64,000 nucleotides of DNA from Sindora glabra (Eukaryota; Streptophyta; Magnoliopsida; Fabales; Fabaceae), in contig CM035236.1 of the NCBI GenBank assembly GCA_020226215.1, positions 59,439,809-59,503,808 on the forward strand, read 5' to 3'. The translations under genes were made by a program, and so were the position numbers. The notes below the pieces were generated by a model. The model saw only the letters and a list, made by a program, of their open reading frames with translations, made no database searches and was not told the origin of the DNA. The stretch's first letter is position 1. Each line of letters opens with the position of its first letter. Positions 23,875 to 36,131 of the stretch are shown here, piece after piece.

Positions 23875-24911
23875 AAATAAATGAGCAAATTTATTTTTGG
23901 AAGATTAGATTAATAATAAATTAGTCTTGTTTTATTAAATTTGACATTAAATCGGCTTTGAAAGTTAGATAAACATCAAATTAATCTTGAAAGATTATAT
24001 TAAATTAAATAAGTCTTAACTTTTATTTTTGACATTATATTAGTCCCATTATTACTGTTTTCACTAATAAACTTGAGTTGCAATTAAATATTTTTTAATT
24101 AAAAATATAAAATATTGAATTGAATTAAAAATTATTTTTTAACAAAAAAGCATTATATTATACTATCAAAGAAAATGTCAAAGCTTAAATATTTAATGGT
24201 GGTTTTTGCTTGAAAAAAATCAACCAATGAAATAAATAATATATAAATTTATCAAAAAGTAAAACAAATATTTAATCATAATAGATTAGATATTATTATG
24301 TATTTTTTTAACTTTTTTATTTTTTTATTTTTTAGTGTATGAATTGAACCCCACCAATATTTGAATAAGAAAATGATAGAATTTTGAAATTTTTTATAGT
24401 TTAGTTGATAATTTTTTATTTGAACCTTGATTTGGTTGTTTAGTTTGCATTCCATTTTGACATTTAGTGTTATTGTTTTTTGAATTAATATTATTGATTG
24501 CTATTAGTAGGGTTTAAAGCATTTTGCTTAGAATTCTAATTTTTTTGAGTTAACTTATTATATTAGAAGGATTTAAATCCTAACACACTTTGATCAAAAT
24601 TAATTTGAGAGCAAAATATAATGTTTTCTCTTAAAAAATCAAGTTCTCAATTTAACTTAATATTTTGTATTTTTAATTGATTTATTAAAAAAGAAAAAAT
24701 TTAATTGTAACTCAAATTTACTAATAGAAAAAACTAACGACATGCCAATCTAATGTTAAAATAAAAGTTAAAACTAATTTGATGTTAGTCAAACTTTCAA
24801 GACCAATTTGATGTCAAATTTAATGAAATTGGAAAAAATTGATGTCAAATAAAAATTTGAACTAATTTGATATCAATTTAATCTTTTAAGAAGGGATTTA
24901 CCCATTTACTC
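23875..24911. mobile_element. Mutator-like MITE with long terminal inverted repeats (1,037 bp)
   Basis: A perfect 9 bp duplication, TTTATAAAT, flanks it (23866-23874 and 24912-24920). The left end reads AAATAAATGAGCAAATTTAT and the reverse complement of the right end reads GAGTAAATGGGTAAATCCCT; similarity continues inward for more than 200 bp (repeated 'attagtc/attagtt..gacatcaaat' segments). A 9 bp duplication with long inverted repeats is typical of Mutator-like elements. No transposase frame is present. Confidence 0.8.
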
Positions 24912-24920
24912 TTTATAAAT

Positions 24921-27459
24921 TAACTATGCTTGGACTTTATTAGTTACGAGATGAGATATTAATAATCGCTTGACTCAACAAGGAAAGTTTTAAAGTGATT
25001 CAACCCTAGTAAAATGCAAGGTTGGATGCTTCAAGTGGCCTAATTTGCTCATGGTCAATAAATAATGTAGAGAAATTGTGTGGAATTACATGGTGAATGG
25101 TAAGATATTGTTGCAATGTTTAGGCTAGCAAAGTACTAGGGATAAAGAGTAGAGTATGTAATTTCTATAGTCAAATTGGCAAAATGGAGCCTTATGTAAG
25201 CTGCAATAAAGGTAATTATAGGTCCTAGCAACAATCTTTATGATTACATGGGTTACCTCTTTATAGAATGGTTGCACATGGCTACCCTTTAAAATAAATT
25301 ATCACTTGTACCATAATTAAAATTGTGGCACAATATTTAAATTTTTTTGGCTATGTTACTTAGTCACAAAAATATTGATTGGATGGATTTGTGGTATAAG
25401 TGAATGTAACAAGGAAATTACTATGAAAAAAATGGTTTCATAACATAAATGATTTTTTATACCATAAATTCACCCATGGTTAATATATCCATCTAAACAT
25501 AAGTATAAACATGGTAAGAAAGGTAATTTTATTGTAATTAGTAACTCATGCTACAACAAATACAATCATGATAAAAAATAAAATAAAATTGTTATGAAAA
25601 TTAATGTAACTAGTTAAAATAATATTTATATATTCAAACTTAATCGATTGTCGAATTGAATTAACTAAGTGCTAGCTTGTCATCTAGTTTGCACATTTAT
25701 AAAAGGAAAATATTAATGTTTAAGGCACATCTCAAATCAATATAAACCATTGAAATTTTGCTTGTTTGGAAGCTATAAATTGTATTTATAGGGAATCAAA
25801 ATTGAATCTTCAAGTCAAGAAATGTCAAGCTTCACCATTGTGCCCATTTTCTTTTTTAATATTATAATATGATATATTTTACATAAAATTTTAGCTAATT
25901 AGTTGACTTCACAAATAAAAAATACACTCATGTGATATTAATTATATAATTATGAAATATTACATAAATAGATATAAGGAAAATATACTCATGCTAAAAA
26001 ATTATATGACTCTATTTTAAAATTATTTTGATAGACTCAAATCCATTTGTTCTATCACTAATTTCGCTTGCATCAAATTTGTGTCTCATAGATGTTTTGT
26101 ATCAATTTTATCTCTCATAAATAATAAATTAGTTAATTTTGAACCTTTGTTAATATTTTTATTAATGAATTAATGATTATAGAAACAAAATGACTAATAT
26201 AACTAGAAAAATAATAGATAGTGGATACCATTAATACTGAAATTGTATAAGGTGCCAAATCAATATAACTTACATTTGTGAGAAACCTAACACAAAAAGA
26301 AAAATTAAAAGAATTAATTGATAATAATTTACATTAATTTTTAATAAACTTTAAATATATATTTTGAATTATATATTACCTTACAAATGAAACATTTGAA
26401 TTTATAATTAATTATTAAAAATTTTATACATACATATATAAACTTATAAATCATACTTGTACATAATTTTTTTAAATGTGTGTGATTACAATATACATGA
26501 TTGAATTATTACATAATAGATTCAATTCCTAATTAATATAATTTTCCATTAATTATTATTAATTAGGTTATTATAATATAAAAGTGATTTTTTTAGATAT
26601 TTTGAGTGATTTTTATTATTTTGTAAAAATTTCCTTAGTAAAAGTTGAATTATATGAAACAAATACTCATGTAAATTATAATTTAAACTACCATGCATAT
26701 TTAGTTTTTAATTATAAATTAAATTTAAATTATTATGAATCTATTTACATTTAATTTTCTATTTGTAATTTCTATTTTTATCTCTCGCAAATGTAAATTA
26801 AATTATTCAGTCTCTTACAGTTTTTTAATATTACTTTCATTCCTTATATATTATTCATATCTTAGTTTTCTCCTTTTATCTACAAAGTGCTTAACCCGTC
26901 AATAGAAATATTAATTAATAAACTAAATTAATCAAATTATTATTTGTAAAAAATGAAATTGATGTAAAATATTTATTATGAATGCAATTGATACAAATAA
27001 AATTACCGAGCATCAAAATAAAGTTTTATACTACTTTATATCTACTATGTCCTTAAATATATTTTAATTAAATATTTTTAACATAATAATTTAATTATTC
27101 TTAAATTTTATATAATTTCACATAATTATTATTTTTAATTTTTTAATAAAAATTTTCTTAATTAATATTTTAGTGATGAATGTAAAACTTGTTATTACAT
27201 AATAACTTAAAATTATTAATATTATTATAGTACATATTTTTGTATAAATATATATAATAATTCACTGGTTCTATCTATTAGTTTAACCGATTTGACTATA
27301 ACCCATTTATCTCACCATGTTCAGCAAATGGGTCTTTATAGGTAATCTATATTTATCCCTTCAAATTTTATTTTATCATTTCAAATTGTAGAAAGGGAAA
27401 TTAATTAATTTGGTGATCTATTATATGTATATCTGTCATAAGTATAATATATTTGATTA
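24921..27459. other. AT-rich intergenic DNA
   Basis: No protein frame or element ends recognised. Near 25290-25500 there are 'aagtg..tgtaac..ccat' segments resembling the tandem repeat at 27.5-27.8 kb (for example TTATCACTTGTACCATAATT), so this may be outlying copies of the same repeat. Confidence 0.4.
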
Positions 27460-27479
27460 TGACTTTATCCATAGAATTA

Positions 27480-27775
27480 ATTTGCAGTATAAGTAATATT
27501 TTACTATTAGTAAAAAAATTTTATTTATATGGTAGTACAAGTGATACTTTACCACGAGGAATGTATTTCTATAACTTAATTTGTGACACAAATGATACTT
27601 AGCCATGGAGAATATGTTCCACTAGCTTTGTTTGTGGCTTAAGTGATCTTTTGCCATGTGTGAATTTTTTTAATGGCACAAGTGATATTTTATCACTTAG
27701 AATATATTCCTATGGCTTAATTTCTAGTACAAGTGATAGTTTAGCATAGGTAAAAAAAATTTCATGGTATAAATA
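27480..27775. repeat. Degenerate tandem repeat, unit about 50 bp
   Basis: About six units share the core GGCACAAGTGATACTTTACCA followed by '.TG..GAATATATTCC.ATGGCTTAATTTGT'. Units begin near 27487, 27534, 27587, 27637, 27675 and 27726. Divergence between units is high, so the array is old. No element is recognised around it. Confidence 0.65.
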
Positions 27776-27942
27776 TTTTTAATTTTTTGTACATTTGTTT
27801 GGCCTTTTTTTTGTTATTGTAGTAAGAGATAAAATTGCTATAATTTTTAAATTTTCATTGTATAAGTGTTAATTTGTTGTAATGACCCCATTTCTTTGTA
27901 ATTGCCCATAATTCCTGAATATTTGCCACTATTTGTATAACT

Positions 27943-28503
27943 ACTAACTTCCAACAACGTCGGCTAAAAGCTTATAGCCTTGATTTGAATTTCAATCTTC
28001 CTCGATATACCTCAGAACCAAAAGAAAAAGTCCTTCTAAGCAAGTAGTTGAGTCAGTCGATGTCAAACCTACTTGCTTAGTCAATGTCACACCCTCTTTA
28101 TAATATAAAATTTGAGAAATTTTATTTTTGTGATAGGAATAATTAGAATAACCTATATGCTCTTGATAAGAATTTAATTTGTATGGAAAAAAGGTGAATT
28201 TTGATAAGTAAATATGAATCGGCTAGCTAACTTCTAAGCACATTGGCTACAAGCTCATAGTCCTCTTTTGAATTTCGACCTTCCTTGATATACTTTAAAA
28301 CCAAAAGAAAAAGTCCCTTTTTCATGGATTTCAACTTCTCCATCAAGCAAGCAATTGAGTGAGTCGATGTCATGTCTTCCTTATAATATAGAATTTAAGA
28401 AATTTTATTTTTGTGATAGGAAAGATTAGAAAAACTTGTATACCTTTGATAAGAATTTAATTTGTATGGAAAAAGGGTAATTTTTGATAAGTAAATATGA
28501 ATG
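27943..28503 (+). repeat. Tandem duplication of about 280 bp
   Basis: The unit at 27943-28218 is repeated at 28224-28503 with modest divergence. Shared landmarks include GGCTA.AAGCT.ATAG, AACCAAAAGAAAAAGTCC, GAGAAATTTTATTTTTGTGATAGGAA and TAATTTGTATGGAAAAA. Each unit contains a sequence resembling the start of a gypsy LTR (TGTCACACCC at 28085, TGTCATGTCT at 28369). Confidence 0.8.
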
Positions 28504-28656
28504 AGATCTTGGATAAAATGAAAATTTAATAATTCAAAGGGATTTGGAGTAAAAATATTTAGGGAATATTTTCAAAAATATCCTAGCCACTATTCTTCAT
28601 TTTTAAGGCTGAAAATAGCTTTTCCTTTTCCTTTTCCAAAATTTACCAATGTTTAA

Positions 28657-30293
28657 TGATTTGCACGTCACAATGCACTAAAATTGTATTAAAACTAGTT
28701 ACTAAAAAATAATGTTGTATAGTGGCACAACTAGGTCATACCTTTGGTGATCCTTTGATTTTACCTTTTCTAAATGATTTCCTAAAAATACCTACACAAT
28801 AGTTGAATTATTGATGCAATAAAAATAAAATAAACCAATATAATAATACATTAATGCAACGAAATAGAAATAAAAACAAAATCAGAATGCAAAATGCAAT
28901 AATGTGTTGTACACAAAACAAAATTAGAATTGGGGGGTTTTGGCTACATGAAATTGAAGTAGAAGTAATGAAATAAACAATCTTAAAATAGAAGTAAGGC
29001 AAAATTAAAATAGAAAGAAACTCAATAGAATCAAACAGCTAATTCAAGAAAATTGAGAGCCCTAAATTGGATTAATCATATATCAATTAGGATTTAACTT
29101 TTTCTAATTAATTCTTTAACCTTAGATTACTCAGAACCCAAATAATAATATATGAATTCTATGCCAAAAAATTGCCTAAGATTTAATCAATTAAGATTGG
29201 CTGATTAAGCAACTGTTATAATCTTTATGCTAGATCGAAACTGATTTAATGATAGAATTTAGTTAAATTGAGAAATTAAATTAGAAACCTCCAAATAAAC
29301 CTCTCAACCCTCTGACCTTATGTATGAAAACATGATTTACTAATCACAATTCATCATTAAAATAATAAAGAAATTAAAAATCACAAGGAAGAATATCAAT
29401 TATACCAAATCAACATCCAATATATATAATCTTAATAATTCAGCACAAGTAAATAGACAAAAAAAACTAATTAGGAAAAGCTAACATTACAAATCATGAT
29501 ATCATAATCCTTAAGAGAAGAGCCTTAACTCCTTGAATTAACCATGAATTTAAGCTTCTATTGATGGAGAGCAAAGAGAGCAAAGAGAAGAAGAAGATTA
29601 TGTACTGAATTTTCTGTGTGTATCTCAATATATCCTTCTTTTCAGCTTTCTTGCCTATTTATATAACCTAATTAGCCTAAAAACCTATTGGACTAGGATT
29701 AGATGACTCTTAGAGTTATAATAATAAGGCTTTCCTAATTTCTAGAAGTCCAAACCTATTTTTTACAAGTTAATTAAATACATTACATAAATTAGTGAAT
29801 TCCTGCAAGCTTGTCTTCCAAGCAAAATAAGACTACAAAATCAATGAAATATGAAAGATTTATAAACATGAAAGTTGTAGGCCTATGTCTTCTAAGAATT
29901 TAGGCACTGGTTTCAAGGTAATCAGACCATTATAGCTCCAGATATGGGCCAAATACAAAAATGGGTTTAGCTAGAATAGAAACATGCTTCGGCTTCTTAA
30001 CAAAATAAAGGCTTGAAAAAGTCCAAACTAGGCTTTAAACAAAACATAAAATTTGTAGTTTTCTTTTTTAACTTCCCATCAATATAAAATTTTCCTTAAT
30101 TTGGCATCTAAAGCCCAAGATATTACTAAAAAATAGAAATAGTGTCAGAATCTAACATTTACCAAATAAATTCATAATATTGTAAAATTAACCACAATTT
30201 ATAAAACAAGGCTTATTCTATAAAATTAAGCAAATGCAACACCTAAGAGACATAAAATAAGGAAAAATAAAATAATAAATATTTTTTTCATCA
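28657..30293 (-). mobile_element. Solo LTR, Tat/Athila-like, nested in the 5' LTR
   Basis: On the + strand it runs from TGATTTGCACG to TTTTTTCATCA and is flanked by TTTAA (28652-28656) and CTTAA (30294-30298), a one-mismatch 5 bp duplication. Read on the - strand it ends ...CGTGCAAATCA, like the ends of Tat/Athila-type gypsy LTRs. A diverged copy of the same family, in the same orientation, lies at 38213-39758. No protein is encoded; the small frames in it are by-products. Confidence 0.6.
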
Positions 30294-30848
30294 CTTAACC
30301 TTCATCTTTTTCTAATCTTCTACTTCCACTAACTTTTCTTCTTATTCTTTCCTCCAAATTAAGCAAGAGAAAAGTTAATCTTTATTCAATTTCTAGTTCA
30401 ATTAAGGAAATGAATTCTTCATTATTAGATTCACCTTTCAATTCCTTTTAGTTTTAGTACGGTTTGCAGTATTTTGATTTCGATGGAAAATGGAACCCTA
30501 ACTCATGAAATTCTTAGTTTTAGGTGCAATTAGGACTAAGGAATGTCAAATCTACCTCATAACAATCTCTTTCACACTAGGAGAGTAAATATTCTGCCTT
30601 ACTTGATAAAATTAATAGATTTTAATTGATTTGAATACAAATATTAAGTTTTTCTTAGTTAAATGTAGAAGGACATAAATTTATATTGATATACAATGCT
30701 TATTTGATTTGATGATGGATTAAGCCTCAATGAAGTGATATGAGATTGTATTTATCATATGGTATGGTTTTGTAATTAGTTAATGCATTGAATGTAAAAT
30801 TATAACGAATGAATATAAGAAACCATGAAGAAATTTGTAAAAAACTAA

Positions 30849-31085
30849 GTAATAGTTGACTATATAGTCGATCATACTTTAGAACTTATTTTTTGCGTAA
30901 CCATAATTGATTACATAGTAAACTATTAACCAAAGATTTTCCTTATGGATGCTAATGGTTAACTATATAGTTAATTATAAGCAACTTGAATTATTTAGGA
31001 TACTTTGTAGTTGATTACATAGTCAATTATGATCCTTAAAATTCCTTTTGAGACTTTCATAGTCAAGTATATAATGGACTATACT
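30849..31085. repeat. TAGTTGACTATATAGTCGACTA palindrome array 1
   Basis: Five or more imperfect 20-25 bp palindromes of the type AGTTGACTATATAGTCGATC occur with spacers of about 25-35 bp (near 30851, 30901, 30959, 31010, 31058). Related arrays are at 37079-37392 and 41580-41815. Confidence 0.8.
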
Positions 31086-31100
31086 TAAAGGTGAGCCAAG

Positions 31101-32940
31101 TTCTCCTATCTTTGATATTGAACATATAACTTTTCTCCTTTATTAGTTGTATAAGTATCCTTTTTGCAACTTTTCTTTAAAAATTGCTTTTACTTCCTTT
31201 TAGTTATAATTTTAAGTAAACGTTAGCAAATTGCTTTAGGCCAAACTATTTTGGCTTGTTTATTTAAAAATATTAACTTAGTTATGGCTTATATGAGGAT
31301 TTTACAAAATTTTTCAAACATAGGTGGTCTTTTTAGTTATAACTTTTGGCTTATTTTGGGAACATTTTACATTCCTTAAGTTTTCTAAAAACCTATAACT
31401 GGCTTTGCATTCAACCAAGTTCATATAGTGTATGCCCCTTCTTGACCATAAAGGACTTTCCTTTTTTGAACTTTTTAATTTATACTTTAGGTCTTTTACA
31501 CTTACACTAAGGAAAGGTTAGTAGAATGGCTTAGTTCTTTTCTTTTAAAGCTAATGGCACTTCTTGGTTCACTATCAAATCAAATCCTATCGATCCCCAC
31601 AACATCAGATTTTGAGCACATTTCCTTTTTCCCTAATACTTTTACACTAAGTTGCCTCTAGAAAAGACCTTATCAATCAAAAGACACCTATCCAATACCA
31701 TAACTTAATAATTTGGCCTCATACAAGGTCATAACTCATGATTTTTAACCCAAGCTTTTAAGAATAGACCTTAATTGCATCCAACATGCTTGTAGTTAAA
31801 CAAAAAAAAATAATTAGAGTTGGCATAAATGCCTTCAATCTACATAAATTCTCCTTTTGTCATGCCTACACTGACATTTTCTAAGATTAGTAGTTCACTA
31901 ATACCCACAAACATTTTAGGATGCCCATTATCAAGATGTTAACTTATATTCTTCTTGTGCAAATTGTTAATACTTTTTATAAGACTACAAGTAGGAATTA
32001 TGCCAAAATTCTAACTTCTAAAAAATATTATAAAGTTGATTATAACTACTAACATATAAAAGCCATAATTATTGATGTCAAAGATACCCTTAAAAAAAAT
32101 AGAAAACCATAATGCCTATCGTGGGTGTAAATAATGGAAAATATATTAACAAGATCCTAACATTAGACTTTCTAAAACTCCACCATTCAAATTGAAAACT
32201 ATATCCTTGCTATGCTAAATACTTCTTTCAATATTTCTAAATATATTCTTTTCATACCTAAGAGAAAAGGAGAGCCCACCCTTAGTATAACTATAGCCTG
32301 TCAATATCACTTTAAATCTATAGATATTCATCTTTTATCTAAGTCGTTAACAATTGCTTAAATGGTCTAGTATAAGCAGCCTCTTAGCCTAAAGGTAAAT
32401 TTTTTTTATAAATTTGGCTTTTATCTTTATCTAGTTAACTTATATCTTTTTTCTTTTCTTTAAGTATGACAATCCTAACTAAATTTTAAAGTATTTCATC
32501 TAATTCAATTGAACATATGATAAAAGAGGTTAAGCATAAAAGGTTTCATAATGAAGCTAAGAAGGTTTTCCTTAAGGAATAAGGTGAAGAGGGTGTACCC
32601 TTTAGCACCATAAAAATAAAATAATCTTGATGAACCTTAAAAATCAATAGCAACTGAACTAATAAGCATACTTTTAAGAAAAAGAAGAAGATTGTTACTA
32701 CTAGCCGATTTTATACTCCAATAATGATCTTTTCAAGAAATGAATCTACTTTATCTCAATCTAGACATTTAATGACTCAGCCAAACATCGAGTTAGTACA
32801 GTTAAGGAAATTGCTCATTCCTATGCAAGTTTACACTTTACTTCCTCTTCGTAATCTTCAATTTCTTCCTTTAGCCATATCTTTGAATTTTTTTAATTTT
32901 TAGGAAAACCTTATTATGGTTTGGTTCCTACAGCTCCTCA
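31101..32940 (+). other. Degenerate internal region of the gypsy element
   Basis: No reverse transcriptase or gag could be read here with confidence, although its position between LTR and RNase H suggests it is the remains of gag-pol. It contains many stops in all frames. Several stretches look like unrelated AT-rich filler, so deletion or insertion of other DNA is likely. Confidence 0.35.
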
Positions 32941-34355
32941 CTTAGCTTTAATTTCTAAATGTTAACTTTCACATCCTCAAACTATTACATATATTGACCA
33001 AAAAGATCTAAATTTAAGATAAAAATATGGATGGAGCATGTAAAAAACAATGGTTGTTCAATCTTAAACCATCTTAGTAAGGCAAATGTCATGGTCGATA
33101 CTTTAAGCAAAAAGTCACCATGTGCTATGTCAAATCCTTCATCAAGTGAATTAAGTGTGTGGTTAGCATAAGTAGTCATCTAATCAATTTTAATGAATAG
33201 AATTAAAGAGTCCTAAAGGCATAACCCTTAGTATTTTACCTTCATTCCATGACGCTTATGGGTGCCTACTAGTTAATAGAATTGACTTTTGCATCAGGCT
33301 TATCATTCTTCTTACACTATATATCCAGGTAGCAAAAATTTATCATGATTTATGAGAGACCTTTTAATGTATAGGAATGAAAAGAGATTTGTTGTGATAT
33401 GTAACCAAATGCCTCATGTGTCAGCAAGGAAAAGTGAAACATCAATGATTAGCTAGATTACATTAACTTTTACAAATTCCTATATAAAAGTGGGAGAGTG
33501 TGACTATAGATTTCTAAACTAGTTTACCTAAAACCCAAAGGGGAGGTAATTAATTAATTGACCTAATCTACATATTTTTCACCTATATAGGCTATGTATT
33601 CAATGACTTAATATGTTATACTACTCTTAAATCAAATAATTCCATTCTATGGAGTCCCTATAACCATCATTTATGATAAGTGTACTTAGTTTGCCATTTA
33701 CTTTTAATAGCCTTTTTAACAAGCTTTAGGAATTTGTATTTATTTTAGCATTACCATCCATGCTTAAATGGATAAACATTCTAAAAAGATTATTCATTTT
33801 TTGGAATATATGCTTCAGGCATGTGCCTTTGAGTTTGAGGGGAATTAAGAGAAGTATTTGTTATAAATAGAATTTGCTTACAATAATAGCCTTTATCAAG
33901 TATTAAAATGGTTCCATTTAAGGCATTGTATAAAAGAAGATGTATATCATTAATTAGATGGTTTGAACTAGGCAAAGATAAACTCTTAGGATTGGATTTG
34001 TTTATGGATGCAATGGAAAAAGTGCAAATAATTTAAGATGAAATGAAAATTGCACAAGATAGGCAAAAGTTTTACACATAAAAAATAAAGAAAGATTTGG
34101 AGGTGAGATTAGATTTTTCTTAAAGTATTTTTAATGAAAGGAATTATATGATTTAGGAAAACAGGCAAATTAGTATTTCACTATATTTGCCATTGTCTAA
34201 TTGTGAAGCAGTTAGGAGCAATAGTGTATTGGTTAAACTTACCTAATCAATTAAGAACCATTCACCCTATATTTTTCATGTACATGCTTCATAAGCATGT
34301 GCTTGATGCCAACCATGTCATCAAAAAGGAACCTCTTTAGTTAGACACTTAACTG
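32941..34355 (+). pseudogene. Ty3/gypsy RNase H and integrase relic
   Basis: In shifting + strand frames one reads QKDLNLR then LSKANVMVDTLSKKS (about 32998-33118), matching the end of gypsy RNase H ('..H-P-G-K-A-N-V-V-A-D-A-L-S-R-K-S'). Then come GMKRDLL, a stop, and YVTKCLMCQQGKVKHQ (33373-33440, the HHCC zinc finger of integrase), SMESL/YGVPITIIYDK (about 33650-33683, near a core-domain catalytic Asp), HSKKIIHFLEYMLQACAFEF (33781-33840) and, at about 34270-34340, the region before the PLQL motif. Stops are frequent. Pol is cut at about 34357 by an LTR and resumes at 35870. Confidence 0.75.
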
Positions 34356-34357
34356 AC

Positions 34358-35869
34358 TGATAAATGCACAAATGCACTTAAATTCTATGTGTTTCATCAC
34401 TCATTCACTTAATATTTTGTGCAAATTGATTGAAAAGGATACTTAGATGCTCTATATTTTGCTTTTAAGCCTTGAAATAACACATATGAGCATTAGAAAA
34501 GAATCCGGAGGCAAAACCATTCAAATGGTGAAGAATTGAAGCAAATTTGTTCACTTGACAAAGAACACAGGGTATGAGAACCCCGTGTTCATGGCCGTGT
34601 TTCCTTCTGGATTGCTTCGAGGCTTCACTGGGCTGCTCAAAGAAGAACACGGGGATGAACACGGGACGTGTCATACCCCGTGTATATTACTGCCATTCGC
34701 TTCTGAGGTAAACACGGGAAGTGTCACACCTCATGTAACATGCTGATCAGTCTTCGTTGAAGAACACGGGGTACAACATGGGACGTGTTCTACCCCGTGT
34801 ACATTACTGCTTGACATTTCAGAGAAGAACACGGGGCGTGTCGCACAACGTGTTTCATGCTGCTCAACTTTCATTGAGAAACACGGGGTGAAACACGGGA
34901 CGTGTTGACCCCCGTGTACATCACCAATATAAGTTTTGCGCGAAATTTTGAAAAAAAGAGGAGGAAAAACTGAGAATTAACAAGGAGAGCTGCTGGGAGA
35001 AACCCTAGGGGAGACCAAGGGCACCTTCTAACGTGGATTCAAGCAAGGAATTGAAGAATCAAGCAAGAAATTTGTAGATCTTCATGAATTGTTTGACTTC
35101 CCTCTCTATTCTCTGGTTTTCTTCTGATTTAGTAATGTTTTCACACTAAACCCTTGTGCTCAGCTTGGGTGAACTTGTTCATGGAGTTATGGAATTGAAT
35201 TTTATATAATCTAGCTTGATTTACTGTTGATTTATGATTTGATTATGTTGTTTTAACTAGAACAAGCCAATATATCCGAATATTGAATTTGTGTTATTGA
35301 TTAATTGATTCTAGGTTGAAATGACCAATTGATTAATCGGATCTTGCATGATCATTGGGAATATCAATTAGACTTAGGAATTAAGCTAATTGGATTCTTT
35401 TGCACAGGATAAAATGTCCAAGAATGGATTCTAAGCAAAGTTAATGCAACCTAGATTAGTGATTACTAGAGTAATTCTGGGCACTTAATCTCTTGGTTAG
35501 TAGCTAGTAGCCTTACAATGAGATATAGCTTAATTTTGGTAATCCAGCAATCTTAATTAACAGTAAACCAAGTTAGAGAATTATATTCATTCCATAATGA
35601 AATGTACAAAGGATCCTTAAGCTGAGTACGCTTTTATTACATTGAATCAAACCTTATTTTTGATAGCTAAACTCTGTTTTACATTTCACTCTTGATTCTC
35701 AAAAATCAATTGATCCGCCTAGATAATTTTACTTGAGATTTAGTTAGTACTCAACCTACAATCCCTGTGGAGAACGATAATCTTTTATACTATAACTTGA
35801 CTTAACCCATGCACTTGCGGGATAGCGGTCACTGACCTATGAGGAATAACTAATATCTATACTCGATCA
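34358..35869 (+). mobile_element. Solo gypsy LTR (family a, Tat/Athila-like) inside pol
   Basis: It starts TGATAAATGCACAAATG and ends ...TACTCGATCA. Near its end it has TCCCTGTGGAGAACGAT (35762-35778) and CATGCACTTGCGGGATA (35809-35825), hallmark sequences at the 3' end of Tat/Athila-type LTRs. It carries an ACACGGGG palindrome array at 34563-34920. Flanks CTGAC and GTAAA do not match, so the duplication is lost or an end is off. Pol of the host element is found on both sides, which supports insertion there. Confidence 0.7.
34563..34920. repeat. ACACGGGG palindrome array 2
   Basis: Six palindromic units spaced about 50-80 bp. The best are 34645-34684, 34762-34801 and 34880-34920, each with outer arms ACACGGGG/CCCCGTGT and an inner ACACGGGACGTGT pair. 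Open frames in both directions here arise from the repeats themselves. Confidence 0.85.
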
Positions 35870-36015
35870 GTAAATTTGGAAACTTCACTAAAAAAACATA
35901 TATCGGTGAAAGTACTGTGGGAACAACATGGAAAGAAGGAAGATACTAAGGAGTTAGAAGGTGATATGTAACAAAAGTATCCTAATCTATTTGGTAATAT
36001 ATACACATACACATA
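35870..36015 (+). pseudogene. Gypsy pol C-terminus relic
   Basis: The frame from 35870 reads HISVKVLWEQHGKKEDTKEL then, after a stop, QKYPNLFGN. This corresponds to the C-terminal segment of gypsy polyproteins with the pattern 'V-K-V-L-W-x-x-H-x-x-E-E-A-T-W-E-x-E-x-x-M-K-x-x-Y-P-x-L-F'. It is the continuation of the pol relic ending at 34355. Confidence 0.8.
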
Positions 36016-36116
36016 CATGCACACATATATACATATAAGCTTCTAGATTCATTTTTGATATTTTTTTTAGGTTACTACAAGTTACCATCTTAGAGTATTT
36101 GAGTATGAATTATTTT

Positions 36117-36131
36117 AAAAGGGGGAAGTAT
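36117..36131 (+). other. Polypurine tract
   Basis: AAAAGGGGGAAGTAT immediately precedes TGTTATGTCC, as expected for the primer of plus-strand synthesis next to a 3' LTR. It fixes the orientation of the gypsy element as +. Confidence 0.7.

Larger units (their letters stand above)
28369..31100 (+). mobile_element. 5' LTR relic of a gypsy (Tekay-like) element, interrupted
   Basis: Sequence from 28369 (TGTCATGTCTTCC) resembles the start of the LTRs at 36132 and (reversed) at 42624. The stretch AAAAATATCCTAGCCACT (28577-28594) matches the solo LTR near 42400 on the other strand. After the nested LTR at 28657-30293, the CT-rich leader (CTTAACCTTCATC...) and the palindrome array at 30849-31085 follow in the same order as in the related LTRs. 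The 3' end of this LTR could not be placed. Confidence 0.45.

Noticed and set aside
34465..34746. Overlapping open frames on both strands, similar to one at 56219-56410
   Set aside because: The similarity comes from the ACACGGGG palindrome repeats; being open in both directions is expected from palindromes, not from coding.
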